A stretch of 64,000 nucleotides of DNA from Parendozoicomonas callyspongiae (lineage in GTDB: Bacteria; Pseudomonadota; Gammaproteobacteria; Pseudomonadales; Endozoicomonadaceae). Positions 11,474-21,261 of this stretch are shown in pieces. The DNA lies in contig NZ_JAMFLX010000001.1 of the NCBI RefSeq assembly GCF_023502345.1, positions 273,728 to 337,727 on the forward strand, read 5' to 3'. The notes under the pieces were generated by a model that searched no databases, had not been told where the DNA came from, and saw nothing but the letters and a program-made list of their open reading frames with translations. The stretch's first letter is position 1, and each line of letters opens with the position of its first letter. The translations under genes were made by a program, and so were the position numbers.

Positions 11474-11498
11474 GACAGAATTTCAAGATAAGAGGTGA

Positions 11499-12884
<1,386 letters not shown>

Positions 12885-12910
12885 ACCGATAACATCCGGC
12901 CTCTTTTTCT

Positions 12911-13430
12911 GAACACTGTTTGAAAAAAGAGGTCTGAACAGGAGGGACATACCATGGCAGTGAGTGTTCACTGTGACATAGTCAGTGCAGAGGATGACAT
13001 CTTTTCCGGTCTGGTTGAGATGATCGTAGCAACAGGTACAGAAGGTGATCTGGGTATAGCTCCTGGGCATACACCTCTTATTACCGGCTTGAATCCCGGG
13101 CCTATTCGCCTGATTAAGCAGGGTGGTGAAGAGGAAATCTATTACCTTTCTGGCGGGTTTCTGGAAGTTCAGCCCAATCAGGTTAAGGTTTTGGCTGATA
13201 CCGCGCTGCGTGCCAGAGATATGAATGAAGCGGCGGCAGAAGAAGCCAAGAAGCAGGCGGAACAGGCTCTGGCTAATCAGCAGGGTGAGTTTGATTACAG
13301 CCGTGCGGCGACTCAGTTGGCAGAGGCTGTTGCCCAGCTTCGTACTCTACAGGCTATTCGTAAGAAATTGGGTAAAAAGTAACGATAGCTTGAGAGCTGA
13401 ACACCGTTCATATGAGCTTTAACACTGTTC
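12911..13430. promoter_or_regulatory. Three copies of the GAACAnTGTTC motif flanking atpC
   Basis: Near-palindromic 11-mers at 12911-12921 (atpD-atpC gap), 13399-13409 and 13420-13430 (after atpC), each one base off GAACA-N-TGTTC. They match the cluster at 14296-14522 in front of the TetR gene and may be outlying operators of that regulator. Confidence 0.5.
12954..13382 (+). CDS. atpC: ATP synthase F1 subunit epsilon
   Basis: Rotor subunit and intrinsic inhibitor of F1. 142 residues: an N-terminal beta-sandwich with the block [16 protein letters not shown], then a C-terminal helical hairpin. ATG at 12954 behind CAGGAGGG. Last gene of the operon, followed by a terminator at 13468. Confidence 0.96.
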   Translation: MAVSVHCDIVSAEDDIFSGLVEMIVATGTEGDLGIAPGHTPLITGLNPGPIRLIKQGGEEEIYYLSGGFLEVQPNQVKVLADTALRARDMNEAAAEEAKKQAEQALANQQGEFDYSRAATQLAEAVAQLRTLQAIRKKLGKK

Positions 13431-13467
13431 AAAATTTAAACGGTTAGTTATTTCAAGCTATAAAGAG

Positions 13468-13506
13468 AAACCCTTAATACCGGTTTTTGGTATTTGAGGG
13501 TTTTTT
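13468..13506 (+). terminator. Terminator of the atp operon
   Basis: Imperfect long stem (13468-13481 with 13489-13503) closing on GGTTTTT and running into a T tract to 13506. Confidence 0.8.
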
Positions 13507-13650
13507 GTATGTGAGAGTATTAATTGTGAGCTTGAAGGTGGATATTTGAAGTTCAGCAAGGCTCAAGTAATTTCTGAGTGCCTCAATAAAAATCTAGGAC
13601 AGATTACACAAAGAGCAGAAGGTCACTTAGGGCCACTCTATTCCAGGCCT

Positions 13651-14277
13651 CTAAGAGGTCGTTGTGGATAATTGCCCGTTACTGACCCAGCTCTTCAAAT
13701 AGTTATCCAGCAGAGAATCAATCATCTGCTCACCACTGGTATGCTTTTCAGAGATAACCCCGCCTCCAGCAGCAAGAAGACAGATTCCATGAACACCAGC
13801 CCAGATAACACGTGAAGCAATGTGAATATCCTGAAGTTTCTTTCGCCCTTCAATTCTGCTTAGTTGTTCTGTAAACAGAGCAAAAAGACGGTCTATACGC
13901 ATCTGGTGCCACTCAGGAAGAGCTTTGTGAACTGGTATTCGGTGTTCAAAGGCCAGTTGCCAGCGGTGAGGATATTTGCGGGCAAAACCCAGCTGAATTC
14001 TGGCCAGCTTTCGCAGCGCAACCTGTGGATAAACCTCCTCCCTCACTGCAACGTTAGAGAGCAAATGCAGCTCATCCAGAGTTTCAGCGTTTGCAGCAAG
14101 CAAAAGATCACCGTAACTGCCAAAACAGTTGATAATCGTTGCGGGCGAATAACCAATAAGCTTGGCAACCTTTCTCAGGCTGAGATCCTGTGAGGGATAC
14201 AGGTTCAGAAAATCCTTAACGGTTGCGAGAGCCAGGCGCTGAAGTTCATCTTTACTGTGATCATTCCGGCGAGCCAT
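13651..14277 (-). CDS. TetR/AcrR-family regulator with a WHG-type ligand domain
   Basis: 208 residues. The N-terminal helix-turn-helix spans about residues 25-60 (DLSLRKVAKLIGYSPATIIN). The C-terminal half carries WAGVHGICLLA, the Trp-His-Gly signature of WHG-domain TetR proteins. The ligand is unknown. Its upstream region (14278-14519) holds a dense set of GAACAnTGTTC palindromes, pointing to autoregulation. The gene is convergent with the atp operon. Confidence 0.88.
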   Translation of the reverse strand: MARRNDHSKDELQRLALATVKDFLNLYPSQDLSLRKVAKLIGYSPATIINCFGSYGDLLLAANAETLDELHLLSNVAVREEVYPQVALRKLARIQLGFARKYPHRWQLAFEHRIPVHKALPEWHQMRIDRLFALFTEQLSRIEGRKKLQDIHIASRVIWAGVHGICLLAAGGGVISEKHTSGEQMIDSLLDNYLKSWVSNGQLSTTTS

Positions 14278-14295
14278 ATCCTTTGTCTCTTACTG

Positions 14296-14522
14296 GAACA
14301 GTTTATGAATACTGTTAAATATTTACAGCCTGTTAACTCAACAGTGTTCAAATCAGTTTGGAAGCTCTACGGAGGGGGAGTCAAGAAAATGGTCGAAAAA
14401 CTACTGAACAGTGTTTAGTTAAATCGGAAAGAACCAAACACTGTTCGAACTGCAAATGAAAAACAGTGTTTGGTATGTTCCCTTTGTAAACGGTGTTCAG
14501 GATAACAACCTAAACAGTGTTA
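14296..14522. promoter_or_regulatory. Cluster of GAACAnTGTTC-type operators upstream of the TetR gene
   Basis: Copies within one or two bases of the 11-bp palindrome GAACA-N-TGTTC are at 14307-14317, 14339-14349, 14406-14416, 14436-14446, 14461-14471, 14488-14498 and 14512-14522, plus a half-like copy at 14296-14306. The odd-length dyad suits a TetR-type dimer. The last copy touches the stop codon of the neighbouring gene. Confidence 0.7.
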
Positions 14523-15344
14523 GATTTCATCTTCCGGCACCTCTCTTTCTTTGAGGTCTGATAATGTGAGGACCTTGATCATTGATTCAAAGTTATTCTT
14601 GAAAGAGAATACTGTTACATTCACCTGCGCCCCAATATTAGCAACAGCCTTTGCACCAATACCAAGACCAACACCAAAATTGTTTGGCATCAACTGTCTG
14701 TAACTGGAAACCTTACCTCCAACCAGCTTGGCACCCTCAACTTCGACACTGGCCCTTGGGGTGATAGAAACCGGAAGGGAGGTATAGTTGACTTTGTCAT
14801 CCCATCCATAACTCATTCCTCCACCAAGGTAGGCCCCCACTCCAACACCATGATCAGCAAACGGGCGAAGCTCTATCCAGCTTTCTCCTAAGGTGCTGCT
14901 GCAGTACGCAATTTCAGCCCCGGCAGCCCAGTTAAGTTTCACCAGAGCCAAACTCCAGTAAGCACCAACCTTGGAGCAGCTATATGTTGGGTTAATAAAC
15001 TCATGAAAGAGTTTCTTGATGGCAGGAGCTGTATCCAGGTTGTTAACAGATTCCTCATAAGCAATCTGTTCCTCAGCTACGGCTGTCTCAAACATCTTAT
15101 GGTAGGTTCTGCACTGGTTGGTATGTTGAGCAATCTGTTCTTTGTCTTCCGGGTTCTCAATTGCGTACTGAAGACTATTGGAAAGATCAGCTAATACCTC
15201 AAAGCCTCCTGCTCGGTTGTAGAGAATATCCTTAGTACAGTCCATCAGGTCATGGATATCTCCATTTGCCTGAACACCTGCAGTTGCAAGGCACAGAGAC
15301 AAACACCCAAAATAGTTTTTGATATTATTCTTCATTGCTGTCAC
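14520..15344 (-). CDS. Secreted protein of unknown function
   Basis: 274 residues with a Sec signal peptide (YFGCLSLCLATAGVQA, cleavage probably after QANG or VQA). The mature part starts with an acidic helical region holding several cysteines (for example C36, C78, C122 and C151 by rough count). It ends in a glycine-rich beta-like half with stretches such as FGVGLGIGAKAVANIGAQV. No family is recognised. The start is MTAMKN or, equally possible, the ATG three codons later. The TetR cluster lies just downstream and a palindrome at 15422-15434 just upstream. Confidence 0.6.
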   Translation of the reverse strand: MTAMKNNIKNYFGCLSLCLATAGVQANGDIHDLMDCTKDILYNRAGGFEVLADLSNSLQYAIENPEDKEQIAQHTNQCRTYHKMFETAVAEEQIAYEESVNNLDTAPAIKKLFHEFINPTYSCSKVGAYWSLALVKLNWAAGAEIAYCSSTLGESWIELRPFADHGVGVGAYLGGGMSYGWDDKVNYTSLPVSITPRASVEVEGAKLVGGKVSSYRQLMPNNFGVGLGIGAKAVANIGAQVNVTVFSFKNNFESMIKVLTLSDLKEREVPEDEI

Positions 15345-15421
15345 TCAAATTCACCGCTTAGGAGGTGCGAACATTAAAGAAATAATCCAGTAACAGCAGT
15401 AACATTTTGGTCAAAAAGTGT

Positions 15422-15434
15422 ACAGTAATACTGT
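15422..15434. promoter_or_regulatory. Perfect 13-bp palindrome upstream of the secreted-protein gene
   Basis: ACAGTA-A-TACTGT sits 78 bases before the start of the 15344 gene, in its presumed promoter. It differs from the GAACAnTGTTC motif next door. It may be an operator; the protein that binds it is unknown. Confidence 0.35.
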
Positions 15435-15445
15435 GCAAAAAGTGA

Positions 15446-16003
15446 TCAATTGTTTCTTCTTGCAGGTATTTTACACAATCCCTGAGAAGGTATATCCAAA
15501 GCAGCATTAAATCGGGCTGACATATTCTGAAACGAAATCAATGCGGTCAGCTCCATGATTTCCTGTTCAGAAAAATATTCTTTTAACCCCAAATGGAGCT
15601 CTTCTGTTACCTGGCACCCTGAACCAGACATAGCTTCTGTCCAGGCCAGTGCGGCTTTTTCCTGGGGAGTAAAAACATCGCTGTCTTTCCAGTTATCTAG
15701 TTCCGCCAGCTTTTCTTCACCACTGTGTTCTTTGGCGAGAGTCTGTCCGTTCAGGTCGATACAGAACTCGCACCAGGTCAGTTTGGCTACATAAACCTGT
15801 ATCATAGCTCTGAGGACGGGAGAGAGAGGAGAGGATTTGTGGCTGAGCGCTCCCCAAAGACTGGCAAACAAGACGAAAAAGCGGGGGCGTCTGGACCATA
15901 CCAGAGCTGGCTGAAGAACCTGGCCGTAGCGTTTTTCCTGTTTATTAAAAAACCAGCGCAGCCAGAAGGGTAGAGCTTCTCTATCTGCAGGTGTAACTCT
16001 CAT
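15446..16003 (-). CDS. AhpD/carboxymuconolactone decarboxylase-like protein
   Basis: 185 residues, helical, with the redox motif WCEFC (Cys78 and Cys81) in the position of the AhpD CxxC. The histidine four residues after the second cysteine in AhpD is Asn85 here, so peroxidase activity is uncertain. Members of this family reduce peroxides or act in ring-cleavage pathways. It lies 24 bases beyond the Nudix gene on the same strand and is probably co-transcribed with it. Confidence 0.75.
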   Translation of the reverse strand: MRVTPADREALPFWLRWFFNKQEKRYGQVLQPALVWSRRPRFFVLFASLWGALSHKSSPLSPVLRAMIQVYVAKLTWCEFCIDLNGQTLAKEHSGEEKLAELDNWKDSDVFTPQEKAALAWTEAMSGSGCQVTEELHLGLKEYFSEQEIMELTALISFQNMSARFNAALDIPSQGLCKIPARRNN

Positions 16004-16027
16004 GTAAGACCTCTAAGCAAGGGGATA

Positions 16028-16540
16028 TCATTCCAGTTCCTTGCTTATGCCTGTAATTTGCTCACGAATCAAGCGTCTGGTCTTGATAAAGAACTCGGGA
16101 TAGCGCCAATTATCCGTGTTAAGAGATAACCACGAGCGCCAGGAAACATCGCTTATTTCGTCCGGATTCAGGGGGGAAGACTCCACCGCGATAGGTTTAC
16201 ACCTATAGAGTTGAAAGCCATTGGAAAACTCAGCCAGCATTTCATGAACTGAAACCCGGATGCCTGTCTCCTCAAATGTCTCTCTGTAAGCAGTACAGCG
16301 CGCTGTTTCACCTTTCTCAGAGGTGCCACCCGGAATAGTCTGTTTACCGGATCGCCTCATTGTCACAATGACAACCTCATCCTCTTTGGTAATCAAGCAG
16401 CCTGCATTAGCTGGTTGATATTCATCTGTAGAATAAGGGCAGCTATCCAGAGATGGTTTCTGACAACCAGCAAGAATAAATGTAATGGGAAGAAGAGCTG
16501 CTAGAAGGGAGAAAGGTATCATCGTTTTGTAGTTGTTCAT
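16028..16540 (-). CDS. Lipoprotein-anchored Nudix hydrolase
   Basis: 170 residues from the ATG at 16540. It starts with a lipoprotein signal (hydrophobic stretch ending FILAGC, lipidated Cys26). A full Nudix box follows at residues 72-94: G72, E78, R86, E87, E90, E91, G93 and I94 fit GX5EX7REUXEEXGU. Nudix enzymes cleave nucleoside diphosphates linked to another moiety, normally in the cytoplasm, so a membrane-tethered exported form is unusual. A longer frame reaches 16669 but would overlap the TauE gene. It lies between TauE and the AhpD-like gene on the same strand. Confidence 0.82.
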   Translation of the reverse strand: MNNYKTMIPFSLLAALLPITFILAGCQKPSLDSCPYSTDEYQPANAGCLITKEDEVVIVTMRRSGKQTIPGGTSEKGETARCTAYRETFEETGIRVSVHEMLAEFSNGFQLYRCKPIAVESSPLNPDEISDVSWRSWLSLNTDNWRYPEFFIKTRRLIREQITGISKELE

Positions 16541-16595
16541 GGATTCTGCGCCGGTCGCTTTATGTAAGAGGACAATGACCTTTGACCTCTCTCCA

Positions 16596-17354
16596 TCAAA
16601 ACAGTTCCCTAACTCCCTGAAAAAATAATACAGAACCAAGGCTGAACAGGGATAGGTAACAAAACCCATAGATGATTTTCTGAGAGAGCCGATTCAGCAG
16701 GTAATAACCCAGGAAAACGCCCGCTGGAGCCGCCGGAACCAGGAACAAAGAAAACACAAGATTGCTGAAATCCAGCTGACCCAGCCAGCTATATGCCGCA
16801 ACCTTACTGAAATTCAAGCCAGCAAATATCCATGCCTGAGTACCCATAAGCAGATGGCTGCTCAGACCGAGAGGTAGAAGATATATGGAAAGTGGAGGTC
16901 CTCCGGCATGAATACCAAAACTGGTAAAACCGGTAAGGCATCCCCAGAAACTGCCTTTAACTGCTGATGACTTGCTTCTGGAAGTTGAGTTTCTCTGTAA
17001 CCACAGTAACAGGCAAAAACCAAGAGAGACCAGCCCAATCAATAGCCTGATGCTGGCATCGGAAAGCTGGTTAAAAATCATTGCGCCAATGGCGACACCA
17101 ACAATCCCCGCAGGGAGGCAGTGGATGAATGCTGGCCAGTAAATCTGTCCCCTGAATTTCCACATGGATATGAAATCCATTAAAAGAAGGAGCGGTAACA
17201 GAACCGCAGCTGCCTGAACCGGATCCATAGCCAGAGACATTAATGGAACAGACAGGGAGCCAACAATGCTTCCAAGCCCACCCTTTGCCATACCGTTAAT
17301 AATGACAGCAAGGAAGGCTAGAAGGTAAACAACAATATCCATGCTTTCAGGCAT
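16596..17354 (-). CDS. TauE/SafE-family membrane exporter
   Basis: 252 residues with seven to eight membrane helices and the family's repeated pattern (NGMAKGGLGSIVGSLSVPLM near the N-terminus, GFTSFGIHAGGPPLSIYLLP in the second half). The family moves sulfite, sulfoacetate or related anions; the substrate here is not evident. The ATG at 17354 has AGGAAA upstream; an ATG four codons later and an open extension to 17483 are alternatives. It is divergent from the 2-hydroxycarboxylate transporter. Confidence 0.85.
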   Translation of the reverse strand: MPESMDIVVYLLAFLAVIINGMAKGGLGSIVGSLSVPLMSLAMDPVQAAAVLLPLLLLMDFISMWKFRGQIYWPAFIHCLPAGIVGVAIGAMIFNQLSDASIRLLIGLVSLGFCLLLWLQRNSTSRSKSSAVKGSFWGCLTGFTSFGIHAGGPPLSIYLLPLGLSSHLLMGTQAWIFAGLNFSKVAAYSWLGQLDFSNLVFSLFLVPAAPAGVFLGYYLLNRLSQKIIYGFCYLSLFSLGSVLFFQGVRELF

Positions 17355-17503
17355 GCAGCGAGTTTCCTGCCTGTTGATGAGATCATAAAGAGTGCTTGTA
17401 TTCCCCAGGAAATGAAAGAACACGCTCAACAAAATAAAAGTGACTAAACCATCAACACTTCTTACTTTTATCTGTTTCCCCAAACAAGAAGAAGGTGGTT
17501 CAA

Positions 17504-18793
17504 ATGTTTGCCGGGCGTATATCTGGATTACCCTTGGGGCTCTTTACTGCATCTTTCCTTATTCTCTGCCTGGCGCATGTCTTTGGAACATTGCCTGCCG
17601 GTTTACCGGGAGCTTTGGCTTTTACGCTTATGCTTGGAGGCATTCTTGGGTATGTGGGTGACAGGATTCCTGTCTGGAACAAGTATATTGGTGGCGGCCC
17701 TGTTCTGGTATTTCTGGGCGCAGCATGGATGGTTTATGCTGGCATTCTTAACGAGGCTGAAGTTAAGTCAGTCACAAACCTGATGAAGAGCAGCCACTAT
17801 ATTGACCTGTTTATAGGTATTTTAATTGTTGGAAATATTCTTGCTTTAAAACGGACTCTTCTGATTCAGTCTCTTATTGGATATATCCCAACCATATTAA
17901 TCGCGCTGGCTATGGCGACTCTTTTCGGGATATGTGCAGGAACGCTTGTTGGAATACAGATGGAAGATATTCTGATGCTTTATGTTCTTCCGATCATGGG
18001 AGGGGGAAATGGCGCGGGTGCAATCCCGCTTTCGGAAATATATGAATCTGTGACGGGTAATTCCCGGGAAACCTATTATTCAAAAGCCGTTTCAATTCTC
18101 ACCATAGCCAACATTATCAGTATTATTCTGGCTGCATTACTGAACAGGGTTGGAAATATATACCCTCTGTTCAGTGGACAGGGACAGTTGGTTCGCAATG
18201 GTCTGCGAGACTTAAGAAGTGGAGCAGGCAGGGAAAGTATTGCACGGGAAGATCTTCTTGGAGGCCTGACACTTGCCGTTGTTTTCTGCGTTATGGCTGA
18301 AGTGTTTTCAAAAGTATTACTGCCGGGTTGGGGAAATATCCAGATTCACCGTTATGCCTGGCTGGTCGTGCTTGTTACATTGCTGAATGTTTCAGGAGTT
18401 ATTCCAGAAAACCTGAAAGCAGGAGCAAAAAAAACTGCGGACTTTTTAAGTAAAGAACTGTTGTGGGTTCTTATGGTTGGTGTGGGAATCGCCTACACAA
18501 ACCTTGGTGAAGTCATTGAAGCCATCAATCCCATCACTTTGTTTGTAGCAATATTTATTGTCGTTGGCGCAACTCTTGGAGCTGCGTTTGGAGGGAGACT
18601 GTTTGGTTTCTACGAGATCGAGTCAGCCATCACTGCCGGATTGTGTATGGCTAACCGGGGCGGTTCCGGTGATCTGGAAGTTTTGGCGGCATCAAAACGG
18701 ATGAACTTGCTTTGCTATGCCCAGATATCCTCACGACTGGGGGGAGGAATTGTTCTGGTTATTGGCGCTGTGATATTTGGTGCTTATGGGTAA
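17504..18793 (+). CDS. 2-hydroxycarboxylate transporter family protein (citrate/malate symporter type)
   Basis: 429 residues, about eleven membrane helices. It carries both re-entrant-loop signatures of the 2HCT family: MGGGNGAGAIPLSEIY in the first half and MANRGGSGDLEVL in the second. Members (CitS, MaeN, CimH) import citrate or malate with Na+ or H+. The ATG at 17504 has AGAAGG upstream; a GTG three codons earlier is possible. No citrate lyase or malic enzyme gene is adjacent. Confidence 0.9.
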   Translation: MFAGRISGLPLGLFTASFLILCLAHVFGTLPAGLPGALAFTLMLGGILGYVGDRIPVWNKYIGGGPVLVFLGAAWMVYAGILNEAEVKSVTNLMKSSHYIDLFIGILIVGNILALKRTLLIQSLIGYIPTILIALAMATLFGICAGTLVGIQMEDILMLYVLPIMGGGNGAGAIPLSEIYESVTGNSRETYYSKAVSILTIANIISIILAALLNRVGNIYPLFSGQGQLVRNGLRDLRSGAGRESIAREDLLGGLTLAVVFCVMAEVFSKVLLPGWGNIQIHRYAWLVVLVTLLNVSGVIPENLKAGAKKTADFLSKELLWVLMVGVGIAYTNLGEVIEAINPITLFVAIFIVVGATLGAAFGGRLFGFYEIESAITAGLCMANRGGSGDLEVLAASKRMNLLCYAQISSRLGGGIVLVIGAVIFGAYG

Positions 18794-18871
18794 TACCCTT
18801 CTTGTTTTGAAGATCAGGAAACAGTTAGGCTCAGCTCCATTGAAAATATTGCAAAATCATCGGGATTAAAT

Positions 18872-19408
18872 ATGGCGCTGAAAGCCACTATCTTCAAAGC
18901 CAGCCTCCAGGTGGCGGATATGGATCGTCACCATTATCAGGACTACAACCTGACTATTGCCAGGCATCCCTCTGAAAATGATGAACGCATGATGATGCGT
19001 GTTTTGTCCTTTGCCCTGAATGCTGGCGATGACCTTCAGTTCACCAAGGGCTTAAGTACTGATGATGAACCTGACCTGTGGGAAAAGGATCTGACTGGAG
19101 CGGTTAACCTGTGGATTGAAGTTGGTCTGCCGGATGAGAGACGTATTCGCAAAGCCTGCAATCAATCCAGGCAAGTGATTATTTATGCTTATGGTGATCG
19201 AGCTGCCCCAATCTGGCGGGAACAGAATGATCCTACATTTAAACGGTTTTCAAACCTGAAGGTGAATTTTGTGTCTGGAGACCAGCTATCTTCCCTGGCA
19301 GAGCATACTGAGCGAACGATGAGTTTACAGAGCACAATTCAGGATGGACATATTCTGGTTTCCAGTGATTCCGGCTCTACCGATATCGAACTCCAACACT
19401 GGGTTTGA
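18872..19408 (+). CDS. yaeQ: YaeQ family protein
   Basis: 178 residues matching E. coli YaeQ from the first residue (MALKATIFKA), with LARHPSEN-like and LPDERRIRKACNQS blocks and the ending TMSLQSTIQDG. YaeQ adopts a PD-(D/E)XK nuclease-like fold; its cellular role is unclear. Single gene, followed by a 349-base gap. Confidence 0.93.
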   Translation: MALKATIFKASLQVADMDRHHYQDYNLTIARHPSENDERMMMRVLSFALNAGDDLQFTKGLSTDDEPDLWEKDLTGAVNLWIEVGLPDERRIRKACNQSRQVIIYAYGDRAAPIWREQNDPTFKRFSNLKVNFVSGDQLSSLAEHTERTMSLQSTIQDGHILVSSDSGSTDIELQHWV

Positions 19409-19757
19409 TACAAATAGATAAAAGCGAAAGGGATAACGGTCAAATTTGCAGAAGAGTTGAGAATATGTCGGAAAATACAGGGATGTATGTACGGCTGTTA
19501 CTGAACTTTTAGGTTTTACTTGGAAGTTTGGGGAATATAGCCTGAGGTTCCCCCAATATACACTTCTTATAAAACTGGCGAATAATTCACCTTTGGTTTA
19601 GTGAATTTTACCTGCTTGTGGTATCGTTACCCGTTTCGCCTTTTGTAACAACTGGCAGTTGTTTACAAAAAACGTAGTCTGAATGGCTGAGCGATAGCCA
19701 GGCAATCACTGTCTGTGGCGATCTACAGCCCGTTATTCATCTATGAAAGAACACCAT
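19409..19757. other. Gene-free stretch between yaeQ and the PfkB kinase gene
   Basis: Contains a hairpin with one bulge (arms 19528-19535 and 19548-19556) that may end yaeQ transcription, although no T run follows. It also includes the unseen promoter of the kinase gene. No coding frame of note. Confidence 0.4.
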
Positions 19758-20759
19758 ATGAAAAGCTACCACATCTATGGAGTAGGTGCGGCTTTGGTTG
19801 ATACTGAGATTGAGGTTGATGATACCTTTCTCGCAACCAACGGAGTGGAAAAAGGTCATATGACCCTGGTCGATCAGCAACGTCGAGACGAGCTGATGGA
19901 GGCGCTGAAGGATCACCTTGTACACTCCTGCCGAGCAAGTGGCGGTTCAGGAGCAAACACAGCGATAGCAGCCAGTTACTTTGGAAGTAACGTGTTTTAC
20001 TCCAGCAAGGTAGCAAATGATGATTTCGGGCAGTTCTACCTAAAGGACATGAAAGAAGCAGGAGTCACAACCTGCAAATTAAATGGAAACAATGAAGGCA
20101 TTACCGGCAAATGCCTGGTTCTGGTCACCCCCGACGCAGAACGTTCCATGAACACCTTCCTCGGTATCAGCGAAACCCTCTCCACAAATGAAATTGATGA
20201 AGATGCTTTGAAACAGTCAGAGTACATCTACATTGAAGGCTATCAGGTCACTTCAGAAACTGGTCGTGCTGCAGCTATTCATGCCCGTGAGCTGGCAGAA
20301 AAGCATGGTGTAAAAACAGCCTTAAGTCTTTCTGATCCTGGAATGGTGAAGTTCTTCCGCGAAGGTCTTGAGCAGATGATCGGTGATAAAGGCGTCGATA
20401 TGCTGTTCAGCAACCGAAGGGAAGCGCTGTGCTGGGCTGAAACCGATGACCTGGATGAAGCTATTGAGGCAATGAAGAAAGTTGCCCGCGCATTTGCAAT
20501 TACTCTCGGCCCAAGAGGTGCGATCGTATTTGATGGCGAGAAACTGTTGAAGATCGAGCCTTATCCCGCAGAACCTATTGATACCAACGGTGCTGGCGAC
20601 TCTTTTGCCGGTGCGTTCCTGTATGCAATAACTGCAGGCTACAGTTACCAGCAGGCTGGTGATCTGGCTAGCTGTGCATCTGCCAACGTTGTTTCCTCCT
20701 ACGGCCCCCGCCTGTCCCCAAAAAAATACACCGCTATTCTGGAAGAGATTCTGGGCTAA
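19758..20759 (+). CDS. PfkB-family carbohydrate/adenosine kinase
   Basis: 333 residues. The N-terminal block YGVGAALVDTEIEV is followed by the GG motif SGGSGANTAIA, and the C-terminal PfkB signature DTNGAGDSFAGAFLYA holds the catalytic Asp. This set is typical of bacterial adenosine-kinase-like PfkB proteins, which phosphorylate a nucleoside or sugar with ATP; the exact substrate cannot be read. The ATG at 19758 follows GAAAGA and matches the family start; an ATG five codons earlier is less likely. Confidence 0.88.
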   Translation: MKSYHIYGVGAALVDTEIEVDDTFLATNGVEKGHMTLVDQQRRDELMEALKDHLVHSCRASGGSGANTAIAASYFGSNVFYSSKVANDDFGQFYLKDMKEAGVTTCKLNGNNEGITGKCLVLVTPDAERSMNTFLGISETLSTNEIDEDALKQSEYIYIEGYQVTSETGRAAAIHARELAEKHGVKTALSLSDPGMVKFFREGLEQMIGDKGVDMLFSNRREALCWAETDDLDEAIEAMKKVARAFAITLGPRGAIVFDGEKLLKIEPYPAEPIDTNGAGDSFAGAFLYAITAGYSYQQAGDLASCASANVVSSYGPRLSPKKYTAILEEILG

Positions 20760-21261
20760 AAACTATTATCTATAAGCAGTACTGTCTGGTTAATGACGTG
20801 TGATGGTATTGCTTATAGAAAGACAAACCTGAATAAAGAGGGGGTTATTCCCTGATAAAAAATAATTGGTGTGTGACTGGAGTTCTGAAAAGAACTTGAG
20901 TGATGTGGAATGTTTGCTTGTGGTTAAGGGTCTGATTTTCCTTATCAGACCCACAATCCATGTTCCCTGTTTGTAGTCATCCTGGCTATCGGTCTTTCCC
21001 TGACCTGAACCTGCTTTCCTTGCAGGTTACGTCCTTGGGATGCAGAAGGCGATCCGTGCCATTTCCTTGTCTCGTACTTGAAACATAACTGCGAAGCGGA
21101 GAATATCTCTTTGTACAAAACCTGAACAGTCGTTAACCCCGCCTGAAATAGCAGGCGAATTCTTACAAGCTTTCAGGCTCCTACCGCTAATAGTTTCGGT
21201 TATCAGCTCTAACAAAAGGTTACACAAATACTTACCGAAGTTCTTATGTGTTTCCTCCAGG
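20760..21261. other. Gene-free stretch rich in hairpins
   Basis: No convincing gene. Inverted repeats: 20769-20778 with 20810-20819 (31-base loop); 20928-20936 with 20944-20952 (perfect, loop TTTCCTT); 21008-21014 with 21022-21028 (perfect, again loop TTTCCTT); and GCCTGAAA at 21141-21148, which can pair locally or with TTTCAGGC at 21171-21178. These could be terminators of the two flanking genes or part of a small RNA. Confidence 0.4.
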
